The translations under genes and the position numbers were made by a program. A stretch of DNA of 64,000 nt from Bacteroidia bacterium (GTDB lineage: Bacteria > Bacteroidota > Bacteroidia > J057): positions 369,994-433,993 of the forward strand of contig JAUIGE010000003.1 in NCBI GenBank assembly GCA_030430205.1, in the 5' to 3' direction. Positions 1-8,324 of the stretch are shown one piece after another. How positions within the stretch are numbered: position 1 is the first letter of the stretch; each line of letters begins with the position of its first letter. Below the pieces are notes generated by a model. That model worked only from the letters and a program-made list of their open reading frames with translations. It was not told the DNA's origin and made no database searches.

Positions 1-1
1 C

Positions 2-379
2 TACGAATACAAAAATATAGATGACGATTTCCTGCCGCTGATGCGGGAGTTGACGGCCCAATATGACACCTATATTTTTGCTACGCCGGTCTATTGGTAC
101 AGCATGAGCGGTATCATGAAAGTCTTTTTCGACCGCATCACCGACTGCCTGAAAATTGAAAAGGAATTAGGCAAAAAGCTCATAGGGAAAAATATGGCAG
201 TGCTGAGCTGCAGTGGGCATGATGACCTGGACAAGCACTTCAGCATGCCTTTTGTCAACAGCGCAGATTATCTGGGCATGAACTACCTGGGCGAAGTCCA
301 TACCTGGATGGCAAGAGCGAAGTTGACGGAGGAGATGAAGCGGAAAGTGGAGGACTTTTTGCAAAAAATTAGCGCTTAG
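2..379 (+). CDS. Flavodoxin-fold NAD(P)H-dependent oxidoreductase, 5' end outside window
   Basis: C-terminal 125 codons of a gene whose start lies before the window; the frame is open from base 2. The segment around residues 20-45 of the visible part (PVYWYSMSGIMKVFFDR) is the FMN-binding and dimer loop typical of NADPH-dependent FMN reductase / flavodoxin-like proteins, in which the W-Y-S-M/P-x-G pattern contacts flavin. Family members are small soluble proteins that reduce quinones, azo compounds or flavins; the substrate cannot be told here. It stands alone, with about 120 bases before the next gene. Confidence is good for the fold and low for the reaction. Confidence 0.8.
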   Translation, partial: YEYKNIDDDFLPLMRELTAQYDTYIFATPVYWYSMSGIMKVFFDRITDCLKIEKELGKKLIGKNMAVLSCSGHDDLDKHFSMPFVNSADYLGMNYLGEVHTWMARAKLTEEMKRKVEDFLQKISA

Positions 380-496
380 GGGTATAGAAACTCAGTCAGG
401 CTGGCTGCAATACGTATTTTTCACGTCGGAAATGCATAGGAAGTATTATAATGATAGAAGAGAGCGTTTCCAGAATAGGTAGTTTGCGAAAGAATT

Positions 497-1030
497 ATGT
501 CAAAAATGAAAATATTAATGCTGTCAAATGATCGCTCAGGCTGGACGCTATTGATGTTGGGCTTATTTTTGATAAGCCTGCCTGCCTGTCAGGCACAGGA
601 AGTCACAGAAGCGGATTTCCATAAAATGCTTTCCGATATGTACAAGCAGACGGTTCCTTTGTTGAAAAGCGAAGAGCTAAAAGGAGAGTATGTCATCCTG
701 GATACCCGTGAGAAAGAGGAATATGACATCAGTCATTTGCCCCAGGCAGTTTGGGTAGGTTACGATCATTTTCAGCAGGAAAAATTGAAGGATATTCCCA
801 AAGATCAGCCCATACTGGTTTACTGTTCTGTAGGCTATCGTTCTGAGCGGATTGGGGAGCGCTTGCAGGAGCAAGGCTACACAGAGGTTTACAACCTCTA
901 TGGAGGCATCTTTGATTGGGTAAACAAAGAAAATCCTGTTTTAGACAAAAACGAGACTGCAACCCAGCGCGTCCATACCTATAATAAACGATGGAGTAAA
1001 TGGTTGCTTCTGGGCGAAAAGGTATGGTAA
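497..1030 (+). CDS. Rhodanese-domain lipoprotein
   Basis: A 177-residue protein. Residues 17-31 form a hydrophobic signal ending in the lipobox LPAC (Cys31), so it is probably a periplasm-facing lipoprotein. Residues ~45-145 are a single rhodanese domain: DTREKEEY at ~69-76 and the active-site loop VYCSVGYRSE with catalytic Cys110. Single-domain rhodaneses carry sulfane sulfur as a cysteine persulfide; the physiological acceptor is unknown. Translation could begin at the ATG at 497 or at the one at 506. The loop CSVGYRS keeps the six-residue length seen in sulfur-transferring rhodaneses. It is not obviously co-transcribed with the toxin-antitoxin pair that follows. Confidence 0.85.
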   Translation: MSKMKILMLSNDRSGWTLLMLGLFLISLPACQAQEVTEADFHKMLSDMYKQTVPLLKSEELKGEYVILDTREKEEYDISHLPQAVWVGYDHFQQEKLKDIPKDQPILVYCSVGYRSERIGERLQEQGYTEVYNLYGGIFDWVNKENPVLDKNETATQRVHTYNKRWSKWLLLGEKVW

Positions 1031-1059
1031 TTAATCAAAGAAATGGTTATTTTTAACAT

Positions 1060-1311
1060 ATGAAAACACCAGATTTAATACAGGAAGTTCTATCCTTACC
1101 CATTGATGATCGTTGGATGGTTGTCTACGCAGTATTGAGTAGCATTGAAGGAGGAAAAGAAGAAGATCAGCCCCTTTATTCCTGGCAAATGGAGAAAATC
1201 GAAGAGGCAAAAAGGGAATTGGAGTCGGGAAAGGTTCAGGCTGTTTCTTTGGATCGATTTAAACAGCATATTCAGGAGAGAATTGAAAATTGGAACAAAA
1301 GTAATCCCTAA
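1060..1311 (+). CDS. Putative addiction-module antitoxin
   Basis: An 83-residue acidic, helix-rich protein (residues ~1-30 resemble the short 'addiction module component' family that opens with a helix containing LSLPIDDRW). It lies directly upstream of a ParE/RelE-type toxin and its stop codon overlaps the toxin start (TAATG at 1309-1313), the usual sign of translational coupling. Antitoxins of this class bind the toxin and repress their own promoter. Base composition is more AT-rich than the flanking genes, which fits recent acquisition. The function rests on gene order plus similarity of pattern. Confidence 0.75.
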   Translation: MKTPDLIQEVLSLPIDDRWMVVYAVLSSIEGGKEEDQPLYSWQMEKIEEAKRELESGKVQAVSLDRFKQHIQERIENWNKSNP

Positions 1312-1616
1312 TGAATTATTTGATAGAGCTTTCTCCAAAAGCTGAAGATGATGCGGTAGAAGCATTCGAATATTATGAAAGTAAAAAAACAGGTTTAGGC
1401 CAAAAATTCATTGATAATTTATACCAGGTTTTCAACCAGCTAGAACAAAATCCAAGAATTTTTCAAAAAATTAAAGGCCCAATTAGGAGAGCTCTAGTCC
1501 CTCATTTTCCATATAGCATTTTTTACAAGGTTGAAAAAGACAATAGAATTGAAATAGTAACAGTATTTCGTATTCTTCATCAAGCATCAGATCCTGATAA
1601 TTGGCCAGAGCGTTAA
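1311..1616 (+). CDS. RelE/ParE-family toxin
   Basis: A 101-residue basic protein with the ParE/RelE signature: an N-terminal beta strand and two helices (SPKAEDDAVEAFEYYE), a central RRALV/PYSIFYKV strand pair, and a C-terminal strand IEIVTVFRILHQASDPDNW, very close to the 'V-x-x-V-x-H-x-x-R-D-P-x-x-W' ending of this family. ParE members poison gyrase and RelE members cleave mRNA; the motif alone does not separate them, although the HQ..DP..W ending is commoner in the ParE-like branch. Translation is coupled to the antitoxin by a 1-base overlap. Confidence 0.85.
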   Translation: MNYLIELSPKAEDDAVEAFEYYESKKTGLGQKFIDNLYQVFNQLEQNPRIFQKIKGPIRRALVPHFPYSIFYKVEKDNRIEIVTVFRILHQASDPDNWPER

Positions 1617-1625
1617 TCTTTTCCT

Positions 1626-2528
1626 CTATTGCATCAACTCATCAAGATCCTGTCCCAGATAGCGATTGACTGCCAGGTAGCTTCCCAGAAAGCCCAGGAT
1701 GCATCCAAAAGCAATGATGCTGCCCAGCACCCCTACGATAAAGGAATTAAAAAATTCCTGATCTGTCAGATTGAGCAGGTCAATCTGGGTATCCAGCAGA
1801 TACAACATGCCCAACAGCATGACCGAGGCAAGTAAACCCGCCAGGAAACCCTGGCCGAGGCCCCTTCGGAGAAAAGGTCTCCGGATAAAGCTCTTAGTGG
1901 CACCTATCAGCTGCATGCTGCGGATGGTAAGCCTTTTGGCATAGATAGCCAGCCGGATGGTGCCAAAAATCAGGTAAAAAGCGATCAGAATGGCGACACC
2001 TCCGATGAGTAGCGCTGCTATCGCGAGTGTATTGGCATTTTGGTTGACGACGTCAAGCAGCCAGGTAGGGATGGAAATATCGGAAACGATGATTTCTTCT
2101 TTCAGTTGACTCTGAATGACAGCGACGCTATCGGCCTGTAGGTACAGGCTGCGGAGGCGGATCCGCACTTCAGGCGGAAGGGGATTGATGCCATCGAGCG
2201 AAGCGAGCAGGTCCTCGCCGGTGCGTTCCAGGTAGAGGCGTGCAGCCTCTTCTTTGGAGATATAGCGTGCATCCAGCACATAAGGCTGCGCGAGCAGACT
2301 CTCCATAAATGCCTGCAACTGAGGCGTTCCGACACCATCATACAGCGCTACGCGCATTTCAATGGACTCTTTGGCAGAGCGGGTGAAGGCTTTGGTAAAC
2401 AAAGCCAGGGTAGCAAATGTGCCCAGGAAAAACAGTACCAGGGCAATGCTAAAGATAGCCGTCACAAAATTTGCACGGGACCTGCGCCGCAGGTAAGTCA
2501 TCTCCCCCATTTTTACGCGATATGCCAT
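1626..2528 (-). CDS. ftsX: FtsX-family cell-division permease
   Basis: About 300 residues from the ATG at 2528 (MAYRVKMGEM); an ATG at 2510 is also possible. The frame is open up to 2570, but that upstream part runs into a terminator hairpin, so the longer start is unlikely. Layout: a TM segment at ~25-50, a large periplasmic domain (to ~165) with the FtsX extracellular pattern, then three TM segments in the FtsX/MacB permease fold, with AIYAKRLTIRSMQLIGATKSFIRRP-type sequence in the coupling loop. FtsX pairs with the ATPase FtsE and relays a signal to cell-wall hydrolases at the septum. ftsE is not in this window, as is usual in Bacteroidota. Confidence 0.85.
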   Translation of the reverse strand: MAYRVKMGEMTYLRRRSRANFVTAIFSIALVLFFLGTFATLALFTKAFTRSAKESIEMRVALYDGVGTPQLQAFMESLLAQPYVLDARYISKEEAARLYLERTGEDLLASLDGINPLPPEVRIRLRSLYLQADSVAVIQSQLKEEIIVSDISIPTWLLDVVNQNANTLAIAALLIGGVAILIAFYLIFGTIRLAIYAKRLTIRSMQLIGATKSFIRRPFLRRGLGQGFLAGLLASVMLLGMLYLLDTQIDLLNLTDQEFFNSFIVGVLGSIIAFGCILGFLGSYLAVNRYLGQDLDELMQ

Positions 2529-2561
2529 ATAGGCAAAGGTAATTTGAATATTTGTAAATGT

Positions 2562-2593
2562 GAAAAGCAAAAGAGCCTCCGAAGAGGCTCTTT
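2562..2593 (-). terminator. Rho-independent terminator after the MscS gene
   Basis: On the minus strand, a perfect 10-bp stem (AAAGAGCCTC/GAGGCTCTTT, arms 2584-2593 and 2570-2579) closed by a TTCG loop is followed by TTGCTTTTC. It lies 22 bases past the MscS stop codon and just before the likely ftsX start. Confidence 0.85.
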
Positions 2594-2614
2594 AAAGCGA
2601 TGAATTTCAGTGCA

Positions 2615-3427
2615 TCAATTGACGTTGTGCACAACCCGCTGTGGGAATGGAATCTCAATTCCGGCAGCATCAAGCGCTTCTTTGGAAGCTTCAGTAATGC
2701 CAAAATAGACATCCCAATAATCCACGGGATTGCACCAGGGGCGTACAGCCAGGTTGACTGAGCTGTCTGCCAGTTCGAGTACGTTGACGGAAGGGGCGGG
2801 GGTCTGAAGCACCTTTGGATTCGCAGTCATGGCAGCCATCAGCGCAGTACGCGCCTTTTTGATGTCTTCGCCATAGCCGATGCCTACGACCAGGTCTACC
2901 CGGATTTTTCCATCTGTGGTGAAGTTGGTTACATCTCCATTGGAAAGCGGCCCATTGGGCAGGATAACGGTTTTGTTATCCGGTGTCAAAAGTGTGGTGA
3001 CAAAGATATTGATGGCTGTGACATTGCCGGTATGACCCTGAGCGGTGATGAGATCGCCTACTTTAAATGGCTTAAAAAGCAGGATCATCACACCTCCGGC
3101 AAAGTTGGAGAGAGAGCCCTGCAAAGCCAGGCCTATGGCCAGACCCGCAGCGCCAAAAATCACAGCCAGACTGGCAGTAGGGATGCCGACAGCTTCGGCC
3201 GCTGCCAGTAGCACAGCTACTTTCAGCAGAATGCTCACAAAGCTGCCAAGGAAGCTTTGCAATTCAGGAGAAAGGCTGCGCTGAGCCAGGGCTTTTTTTA
3301 CCATGCCAGAGATTTTTTTCGCTATCCAAAAGCCAATAATCAGGATGATAAGTGCGCCCAACAACTTCAGACCGAAGCTGGTTGCCATTTGCATGTTTTC
3401 AGGAGAAAGGAGTTTTTCAAAGTCCAT
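2615..3427 (-). CDS. mscS: Small-conductance mechanosensitive channel, MscS family
   Basis: A 270-residue inner-membrane protein with three TM segments (~18-38, 60-82, 88-110). The third is the Gly/Ala-rich pore helix (IFGAAGLAIGLALQGSLSNFAGG), the hallmark of MscS. After it come the beta domain (FKPFKVGDLITAQGHTGNV, residues ~118-136) and the alpha/beta vestibule (VDLVVGIGYGEDIKKA). The length matches the minimal MscS core. These channels open under membrane tension and release solutes after hypo-osmotic shock. It is transcribed alone and followed by a strong terminator. Confidence 0.95.
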   Translation of the reverse strand: MDFEKLLSPENMQMATSFGLKLLGALIILIIGFWIAKKISGMVKKALAQRSLSPELQSFLGSFVSILLKVAVLLAAAEAVGIPTASLAVIFGAAGLAIGLALQGSLSNFAGGVMILLFKPFKVGDLITAQGHTGNVTAINIFVTTLLTPDNKTVILPNGPLSNGDVTNFTTDGKIRVDLVVGIGYGEDIKKARTALMAAMTANPKVLQTPAPSVNVLELADSSVNLAVRPWCNPVDYWDVYFGITEASKEALDAAGIEIPFPQRVVHNVN

Positions 3428-3520
3428 GGAGCTAAATAAAATGTTAGTGGATGAATGAAATTTTGCTAAATTTAATTGATTTTTTGACTAAATGAACAAA
3501 CATTTAACATCCTAAACCTC

Positions 3521-4465
3521 ATGGCAAGACAGCTTTTTATTTCCTCTACTGATCCGGGTATCGGTAATTTCCATTACTATAATTTGCCCAAGGGGCTGAT
3601 AGAAATTACCCTTGAGGATAATGGTTCTTATTCTTTTAAAGTTGAAAAAAAGATTGTTCCAGATCCTGACCATCGTTACTTTTTGCAATACACCAATACA
3701 GGCCGCTCCAATGACAAGGTTAACATCAAATTCAATGAGGAAGGATATTTGTCTTATGTAAATATTGATTCAGAGGATGCTGCATTGAAGGTGATTGAAA
3801 AGGTGGTAGAATCCATCAAAGAAGCTGTCTTACCCGGAACAAGAGGCATCGGAGATGCCCCCAATATTCTTATCAAAGAGACCTTTGACCCTTTCAATGA
3901 AAAAGAAGTAGCCGCTGTCGTAGCCAAATTTCAAAGGATAAAAGGGCTGGAAACTTTTTTCATCGACTTCAAAAGCCTGGCAAAGAAAAAAATGAAAGCG
4001 AAAACCGCTGATTCACAGTATGGCATATTATGCAAGCCCATGGAGCTATGTGAATTCAGGTATGGGATAAGAGGGGATGCTGAAAAAAATGAATCAGATT
4101 CAGATACCCAAATGCTCCTTCAATTACCGCATCCCGATGTAACCCATTTGATTTCTGTTCCCAACGCTCCTTTCGTAAAAAGCGTGCTTACGATCCAGTT
4201 CAATGAATATGGGTACCCCAATGATATAAACATCGACCAGCCGAGCTGGTGGCTGGAGGTTGCCGGCATGCCCTCCAAAATCCTCAAAGGCCTCTTTGCC
4301 TTGCCTTCCCAACTCATACAGCTCCGCGTCAATTATATGAATGACACGACCGACGCGAAAAAAGAGCTTGCCAAAGCCCGGGAAAGGATAGAGAAGCAGG
4401 AGCAATTGCTCGCTGCTAAAGCAGAAGCCCTTAAAGAAGGAGGGGCCGAAGAGGAGAATGCTTAA
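3521..4465 (+). CDS. Unrecognised soluble protein with C-terminal coiled coil
   Basis: A 314-residue protein with no signal peptide or TM segment. Two stretches share a 'LxxxF..N/D.G' strand pattern (NIKFNEEGYLSYVNID at ~68-83 and TIQFNEYGYPNDINID at ~222-237), suggesting an internal duplication of a beta-rich module. Residues ~275-305 are a charged helix (KKELAKARERIEKQEQLL) that should form a coiled coil. I do not recognise the family. It is monocistronic, divergent from mscS, and ends 7 bases before the convergent exonuclease gene. A structural or effector-associated role is possible, but nothing in the neighbourhood supports a specific one. Confidence 0.75.
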   Translation: MARQLFISSTDPGIGNFHYYNLPKGLIEITLEDNGSYSFKVEKKIVPDPDHRYFLQYTNTGRSNDKVNIKFNEEGYLSYVNIDSEDAALKVIEKVVESIKEAVLPGTRGIGDAPNILIKETFDPFNEKEVAAVVAKFQRIKGLETFFIDFKSLAKKKMKAKTADSQYGILCKPMELCEFRYGIRGDAEKNESDSDTQMLLQLPHPDVTHLISVPNAPFVKSVLTIQFNEYGYPNDINIDQPSWWLEVAGMPSKILKGLFALPSQLIQLRVNYMNDTTDAKKELAKARERIEKQEQLLAAKAEALKEGGAEEENA

Positions 4466-4472
4466 AGAAAAA

Positions 4473-5864
4473 CTATTTTAGAACCACCCGGACTTCTCCG
4501 GGATTCTTCCGAACATAGCCCTGAATGATCTGTCGGACATCAGGGGTTTCTTCTCTGTATTCTATACACTCGATGATGCCCTGGGCATCCCCTTCCAGGT
4601 ATTCCGGCTCAAAGTAGCCGAAACCCCTGTAAAAACCATTCTCGATCCACACAGCGGATCGCTCCTCCGGGCTGCGCCCGGGGCTGATAATCAGAAAGCT
4701 GGCTTCGCCATACTTCAGGTGCTGGATGGCCGCTTCGGCCCGCTCATTGTAGCTTTCCACGGGCTCCATGCCCACGCCGGCTCCTGTGCACAGCTTGAGC
4801 TGCTGGTACATGCAAGTCGCGTGGCGGCAGCTGTTGATGCCGCAAAGGCCGAGGCATAGCTCAAACTCTTCTGCCCGCCGCTTGAGCGCGCTTTCGGCCA
4901 GGCTACGCTCTGCGTAAGGAGAGAGCGGATCTTCCCGCTCAGCGAGCGATTGCACAGCGAAGCTGATGTAGCCCTCCTTCGTGGTATCTGTGAAGATACC
5001 GTACTTGAGGCGCGTGCGCCGCTGGGCGCGGTTGTAGGGCGGCAAATGCCGCTTTATCTCTTCATTTTCGTGCAAAAGGGCGATGAGTTCATTGCCGGTA
5101 AGGGTATAGCTGATGTCAGCCATGCTCTGTATCATCCGCATTTTGCGGCTGGATTTGTGTGCTTCGGAGAAGTGCGAAAGCACGCGCTTGCGGATGCCGT
5201 TGCTTTTGCCGATGTAGAGGAGTTTGCCTTTTTCATCGAAAAAATAATACACCCCGATTTCGTTGGGGAGGGCATCAATCTTCTCCGGCGCGATCTTCGG
5301 CGGCAATTTGTTGGCAGCGATTTCTGCCTTGAGGGTGAGCGGAATGTCGCTTTCCGACTCATTCTGGGTGAGTTTTTGGAAAAGCTTCAGCGTAGCTGTT
5401 GCGTCGCCCATGGCGCGGTGCGCCGCATCGTTGGGGATCTGCAGGCGCTTGCAAAGCGCACTCAGGCTGTAGGACTTATGTCCTGGCATCAGCTTGCGGC
5501 TGAGCCGCACGGTGCACAGCTGCTTGCGGCTGTAGGTAAAGCCCAAACGCCGGAAGGCGTTCTGGATGAAGCCGTAGTCGAAGCGCACATTGTGCGCTAC
5601 AAAGATGGCTCCCTCCGTCAGCTCTACAATCTTTTTCGCCACCTCATAAAACTTAGGTGCATCTTTCACCATGTCGTTGTCAATGCCCGTAAGGCGCGTG
5701 ACCTCCCAGGGAATGGCCCGTTGCGGATTGATGAGCGTGCTAAAAGAATCTATCAATTCTTTGCCATCATACAGCAGGATAGCGATCTCTGTGATGCCAT
5801 CTCTGCGGGGATCCGTTCCCGTTGTTTCTATGTCTATGATTGCGTAAAGTGTTGGTTTTCCCAC
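4473..5864 (-). CDS. DnaQ-like 3'-5' exonuclease fused to a GIY-YIG nuclease domain
   Basis: 463 residues. Residues 5-165 are a DEDDh exonuclease of the DNA polymerase III epsilon type: D11 and E13 in IIDIETTG, then the HNVRFDYGF motif, then HRAMGDATAT. Residues ~203-290 are a UvrC-type GIY-YIG nuclease (IGVYYFFDEKGKLLYIGKS). The C-terminal third contains a Cys-rich LCLGLCGINSCRHATCMYQ segment at ~340-360. This fusion (PolIII-epsilon plus UvrC/Cho N-terminal domain) is widespread in Bacteroidota and Actinobacteria and is presumed to act in DNA repair; its exact substrate is not established. Start at MGKPTLYAI. Confidence 0.9.
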   Translation of the reverse strand: MGKPTLYAIIDIETTGTDPRRDGITEIAILLYDGKELIDSFSTLINPQRAIPWEVTRLTGIDNDMVKDAPKFYEVAKKIVELTEGAIFVAHNVRFDYGFIQNAFRRLGFTYSRKQLCTVRLSRKLMPGHKSYSLSALCKRLQIPNDAAHRAMGDATATLKLFQKLTQNESESDIPLTLKAEIAANKLPPKIAPEKIDALPNEIGVYYFFDEKGKLLYIGKSNGIRKRVLSHFSEAHKSSRKMRMIQSMADISYTLTGNELIALLHENEEIKRHLPPYNRAQRRTRLKYGIFTDTTKEGYISFAVQSLAEREDPLSPYAERSLAESALKRRAEEFELCLGLCGINSCRHATCMYQQLKLCTGAGVGMEPVESYNERAEAAIQHLKYGEASFLIISPGRSPEERSAVWIENGFYRGFGYFEPEYLEGDAQGIIECIEYREETPDVRQIIQGYVRKNPGEVRVVLK

Positions 5865-5894
5865 AGTATTTCCCCTGGTTTTTTGTTAAATATG

Positions 5895-7598
5895 CTACCA
5901 CCAGCCATTTGTCAATACATCCATGGCTTCTTCAACGTATTCATCCCGCACATAGAGCCATTTGCTAATGTAGGTAGAAGCCGTCAGATTGACGACCTCC
6001 TGATCGCGAAAGCGATGTTTGATGCCGAGTTCCTGCATTTGTTGGCGGATGGGATAGGCTTCTTCGAGGGTTTCAAAATTGCCTACGGCTATCCAGAGTT
6101 CTTCTGTCATGAGTTGCTCTGTGACCCGCTTATGCCATTCGGCATCTTCATAGCTGTACCACAGCCCCAGGGCCGTATCAAAATCCTGAAGCGCAGCTTC
6201 ATAGCGTTTTTCTTTTCGCCTGAGAATACCCCGTCCCACATAGGCTTCCGCCAGCGCAGTATTCATGCCCAAAGCGGTATGAAGATCTTCCGATGCCCGC
6301 TTCAAATTTCCTTCCAGCATATACAATTTTGCCCGATCTATCCAGAAGAGGGGATTTCGCGGATTGTGTTGAATAGCAATTTGAAAATGGGCGTGGGCGC
6401 TTTTGAAGTCTTTTTTCCAAAAAAAGATAACCGCCATAGACCAATTGGCCTTTGGATGGGTCGGCCTACTGGCCAGAACCTGCCTCAGGTAATTTTCGGC
6501 ACTTTCCATATCCTGTATGTGCCAATGGTAAAAAGCGGCCATATAGAGGCTTTCGGGCCACTGCCGGGCCTTTGGAGACATCAGCTCCAGGTCTTCTATG
6601 ACCTGATCTGCTTTGCCCAAATCGAGCGCGATTTGCGCGCGCTCTAGCAAGGCTTCATCCCGCAGCTGCCCTCGCTGCATCAACTGATGCACGTCCTGCA
6701 AAGCTGGCCCCAGCAGGCCGTGTTCGCGGTTGAGGCGGGCCCGGTCAAGCCAGGCCTGGGGAAAGGCGTTGTTGTGGATCGCCTGATCCAGGAGCTGAAA
6801 TTGCAGCTTGTCTGCTTCCTGAAGCAGGTTTCGCTCCAACGGATCAGGGCTGATGCCCTGCCTATTCAGGTGGCTCCAGGCAGCAGCCAGGGGCTGTTCG
6901 GCCAGGATTTGCACATTTTGGGCAAATTGAATCTGCATTTCTTTGCTCAAAAAGGGCCGCACCTCCTCGGGATGTATATCCTTCAGGCTGCAATAGAGTG
7001 CCAGGGCATAGGCCCACATTTCCAGCGGCAGATAGCCGCTTCTGCGGATCGCTGAGTAGGAGAAACCCGGAGCATCTGGATGGTAATCTGTCTCGGAGGA
7101 AAAGGCCTGGTTGGCCCCTATCAGCCCATACCCCCAAAATAAGGTACACAAATCGGTCAGGTGCTCATGGTCTTCTTCGGATGCCAAAACGCGGTTTTCC
7201 CCCAATAGTTTGATATGCGCCAACTCATGGGAAAGGGTAGCGAGGATGCCTGCTTTGTTGCTGAGTGGAGAAAGATTCAGGAGAATCTGGTAAAAGCTTT
7301 CGCCGCTAATCAAATCAAAATCTTTGAGATAATAGCCCAGGGCATAGGTGCCGCCATTTTGATTGTCACTGAAAAAAATGTCAAAACGCACTTTCTCAAC
7401 AGGAATGTCCATGTCCTGGCACATTTTTTCAATGAGGACTTCCAGTGGGCGTGTATCGTCTTCCTTGAGTTTAAAGGGAAAATATTCATGTGCGACTTTC
7501 ACCAATTCATTGCGCATGAAAGGCGCATGGCCAAACTGCTCAAAGAGCCAGAGCATATTGGTCTCTATCCACTTTTTGTCTTCCGGAGTGATGGGCAT
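5895..7598 (-). CDS. Zincin-like metallopeptidase / TPR / DUF2007 fusion protein
   Basis: 567 residues, no signal peptide. Residues ~1-160 carry a zincin motif HELAH (H124, E125, H128) with an acidic EEDHEHLTD segment at 141-149 that could supply the third ligand. Residues ~260-490 are a run of TPR helices, for example the repeats around LYMLEGNLKRASEDLHTAL. The last ~75 residues resemble the DUF2007 'putative signal transducing protein' domain (NFETLEEAYPIRQQMQELGI...RDQEVVN). The combination reads as a cytoplasmic peptidase with a protein-binding scaffold. Whether the HExxH site is active is not known. It is divergent from the cupin gene. Confidence 0.7.
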   Translation of the reverse strand: MPITPEDKKWIETNMLWLFEQFGHAPFMRNELVKVAHEYFPFKLKEDDTRPLEVLIEKMCQDMDIPVEKVRFDIFFSDNQNGGTYALGYYLKDFDLISGESFYQILLNLSPLSNKAGILATLSHELAHIKLLGENRVLASEEDHEHLTDLCTLFWGYGLIGANQAFSSETDYHPDAPGFSYSAIRRSGYLPLEMWAYALALYCSLKDIHPEEVRPFLSKEMQIQFAQNVQILAEQPLAAAWSHLNRQGISPDPLERNLLQEADKLQFQLLDQAIHNNAFPQAWLDRARLNREHGLLGPALQDVHQLMQRGQLRDEALLERAQIALDLGKADQVIEDLELMSPKARQWPESLYMAAFYHWHIQDMESAENYLRQVLASRPTHPKANWSMAVIFFWKKDFKSAHAHFQIAIQHNPRNPLFWIDRAKLYMLEGNLKRASEDLHTALGMNTALAEAYVGRGILRRKEKRYEAALQDFDTALGLWYSYEDAEWHKRVTEQLMTEELWIAVGNFETLEEAYPIRQQMQELGIKHRFRDQEVVNLTASTYISKWLYVRDEYVEEAMDVLTNGWW

Positions 7599-7693
7599 AC
7601 GGTTTGATTTGGGCTAAAAGTTAGGGCTAAAGTAGGGGGAAATGCAAAAAGTTTCCCATTTTGGGCCTTCAATTTTTCAGCAAAAATTCTCCT

Positions 7694-8215
7694 ATGAAAG
7701 GACTGATGCAAATCACCTCAACCACATCAAATAAAATCTTCGCCGAAGTCGGCGACATACTCGCACAGCAGGGTTTCACCCTGGAAAGGCATGACTTCAA
7801 CCGCCCCTGGGGCGGTTTTTTCGTGATCAATGAGGCGCATGCGCCTCAGTTTATCGCTACCTATTTCCCGGAAGAATCCGCGGATGACCTGACCGATGGC
7901 CGCAAAGTCAGCCCCAAAATCCTGGTCGTAGCGCCCGAAAAGCGCCTGAGCTGGCAGTATCATCACCGCCGCTCGGAGGTATGGCGTGTGGTCCACGGAC
8001 GCGCAGGCGTCGTCAAAAGCGATACCGACGAGCAGGGCGATGTCATGGAGTTGGAGCTGGGCGACAAAGTAGTGCTCGCCTGTGGCGAGCGGCATCGGCT
8101 CGTGGGGCTCGAAGGCTACGGCCTCGTAGCAGAGATATGGCAGCATACTGACCCTGCGCATCCTTCGGATGAGGATGATATTGTGCGGCTGGAGGATGAT
8201 TTTGGGCGGGGGTAA
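7694..8215 (+). CDS. Cupin protein, mannose-6-phosphate isomerase type II-like
   Basis: About 173 residues from the ATG at 7694 (MKGLMQITST); an in-frame ATG at 7661 is less likely because it sits in the short divergent promoter region. The core is a cupin barrel: RPWGGFFVI near the N-terminus, then SWQYHHRRSEVWRVVHG with metal-binding His and Glu, and GERHRLVG with the last His. The RPWG...Q.HxxRxExW order is that of type II phosphomannose isomerase C-terminal domains. Such stand-alone cupins may isomerise sugar phosphates, but the substrate is not determined. Confidence 0.8.
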   Translation: MKGLMQITSTTSNKIFAEVGDILAQQGFTLERHDFNRPWGGFFVINEAHAPQFIATYFPEESADDLTDGRKVSPKILVVAPEKRLSWQYHHRRSEVWRVVHGRAGVVKSDTDEQGDVMELELGDKVVLACGERHRLVGLEGYGLVAEIWQHTDPAHPSDEDDIVRLEDDFGRG

Positions 8216-8324
8216 ATATTTCCTTTCCACATTAAACTATTCCTTATCTTAGAAGTCTAAGCCCTGACAGCCATGAAAATCGCCCCAGCGGCAAGCATTT
8301 CTTCACTTTGAAGCCTATTTACTT

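Noticed and set aside
2529..2570. Longer N-terminus for ftsX starting at 2570
   Set aside because: Those codons overlap the base of the mscS terminator hairpin and are not FtsX-like; a start at 2528 or 2510 is better.
4950..6647. A 565-codon open frame on the plus strand
   Set aside because: It is antisense to the exonuclease/GIY-YIG and zincin-TPR genes, has no recognisable domain, and follows from the codon bias of those genes.
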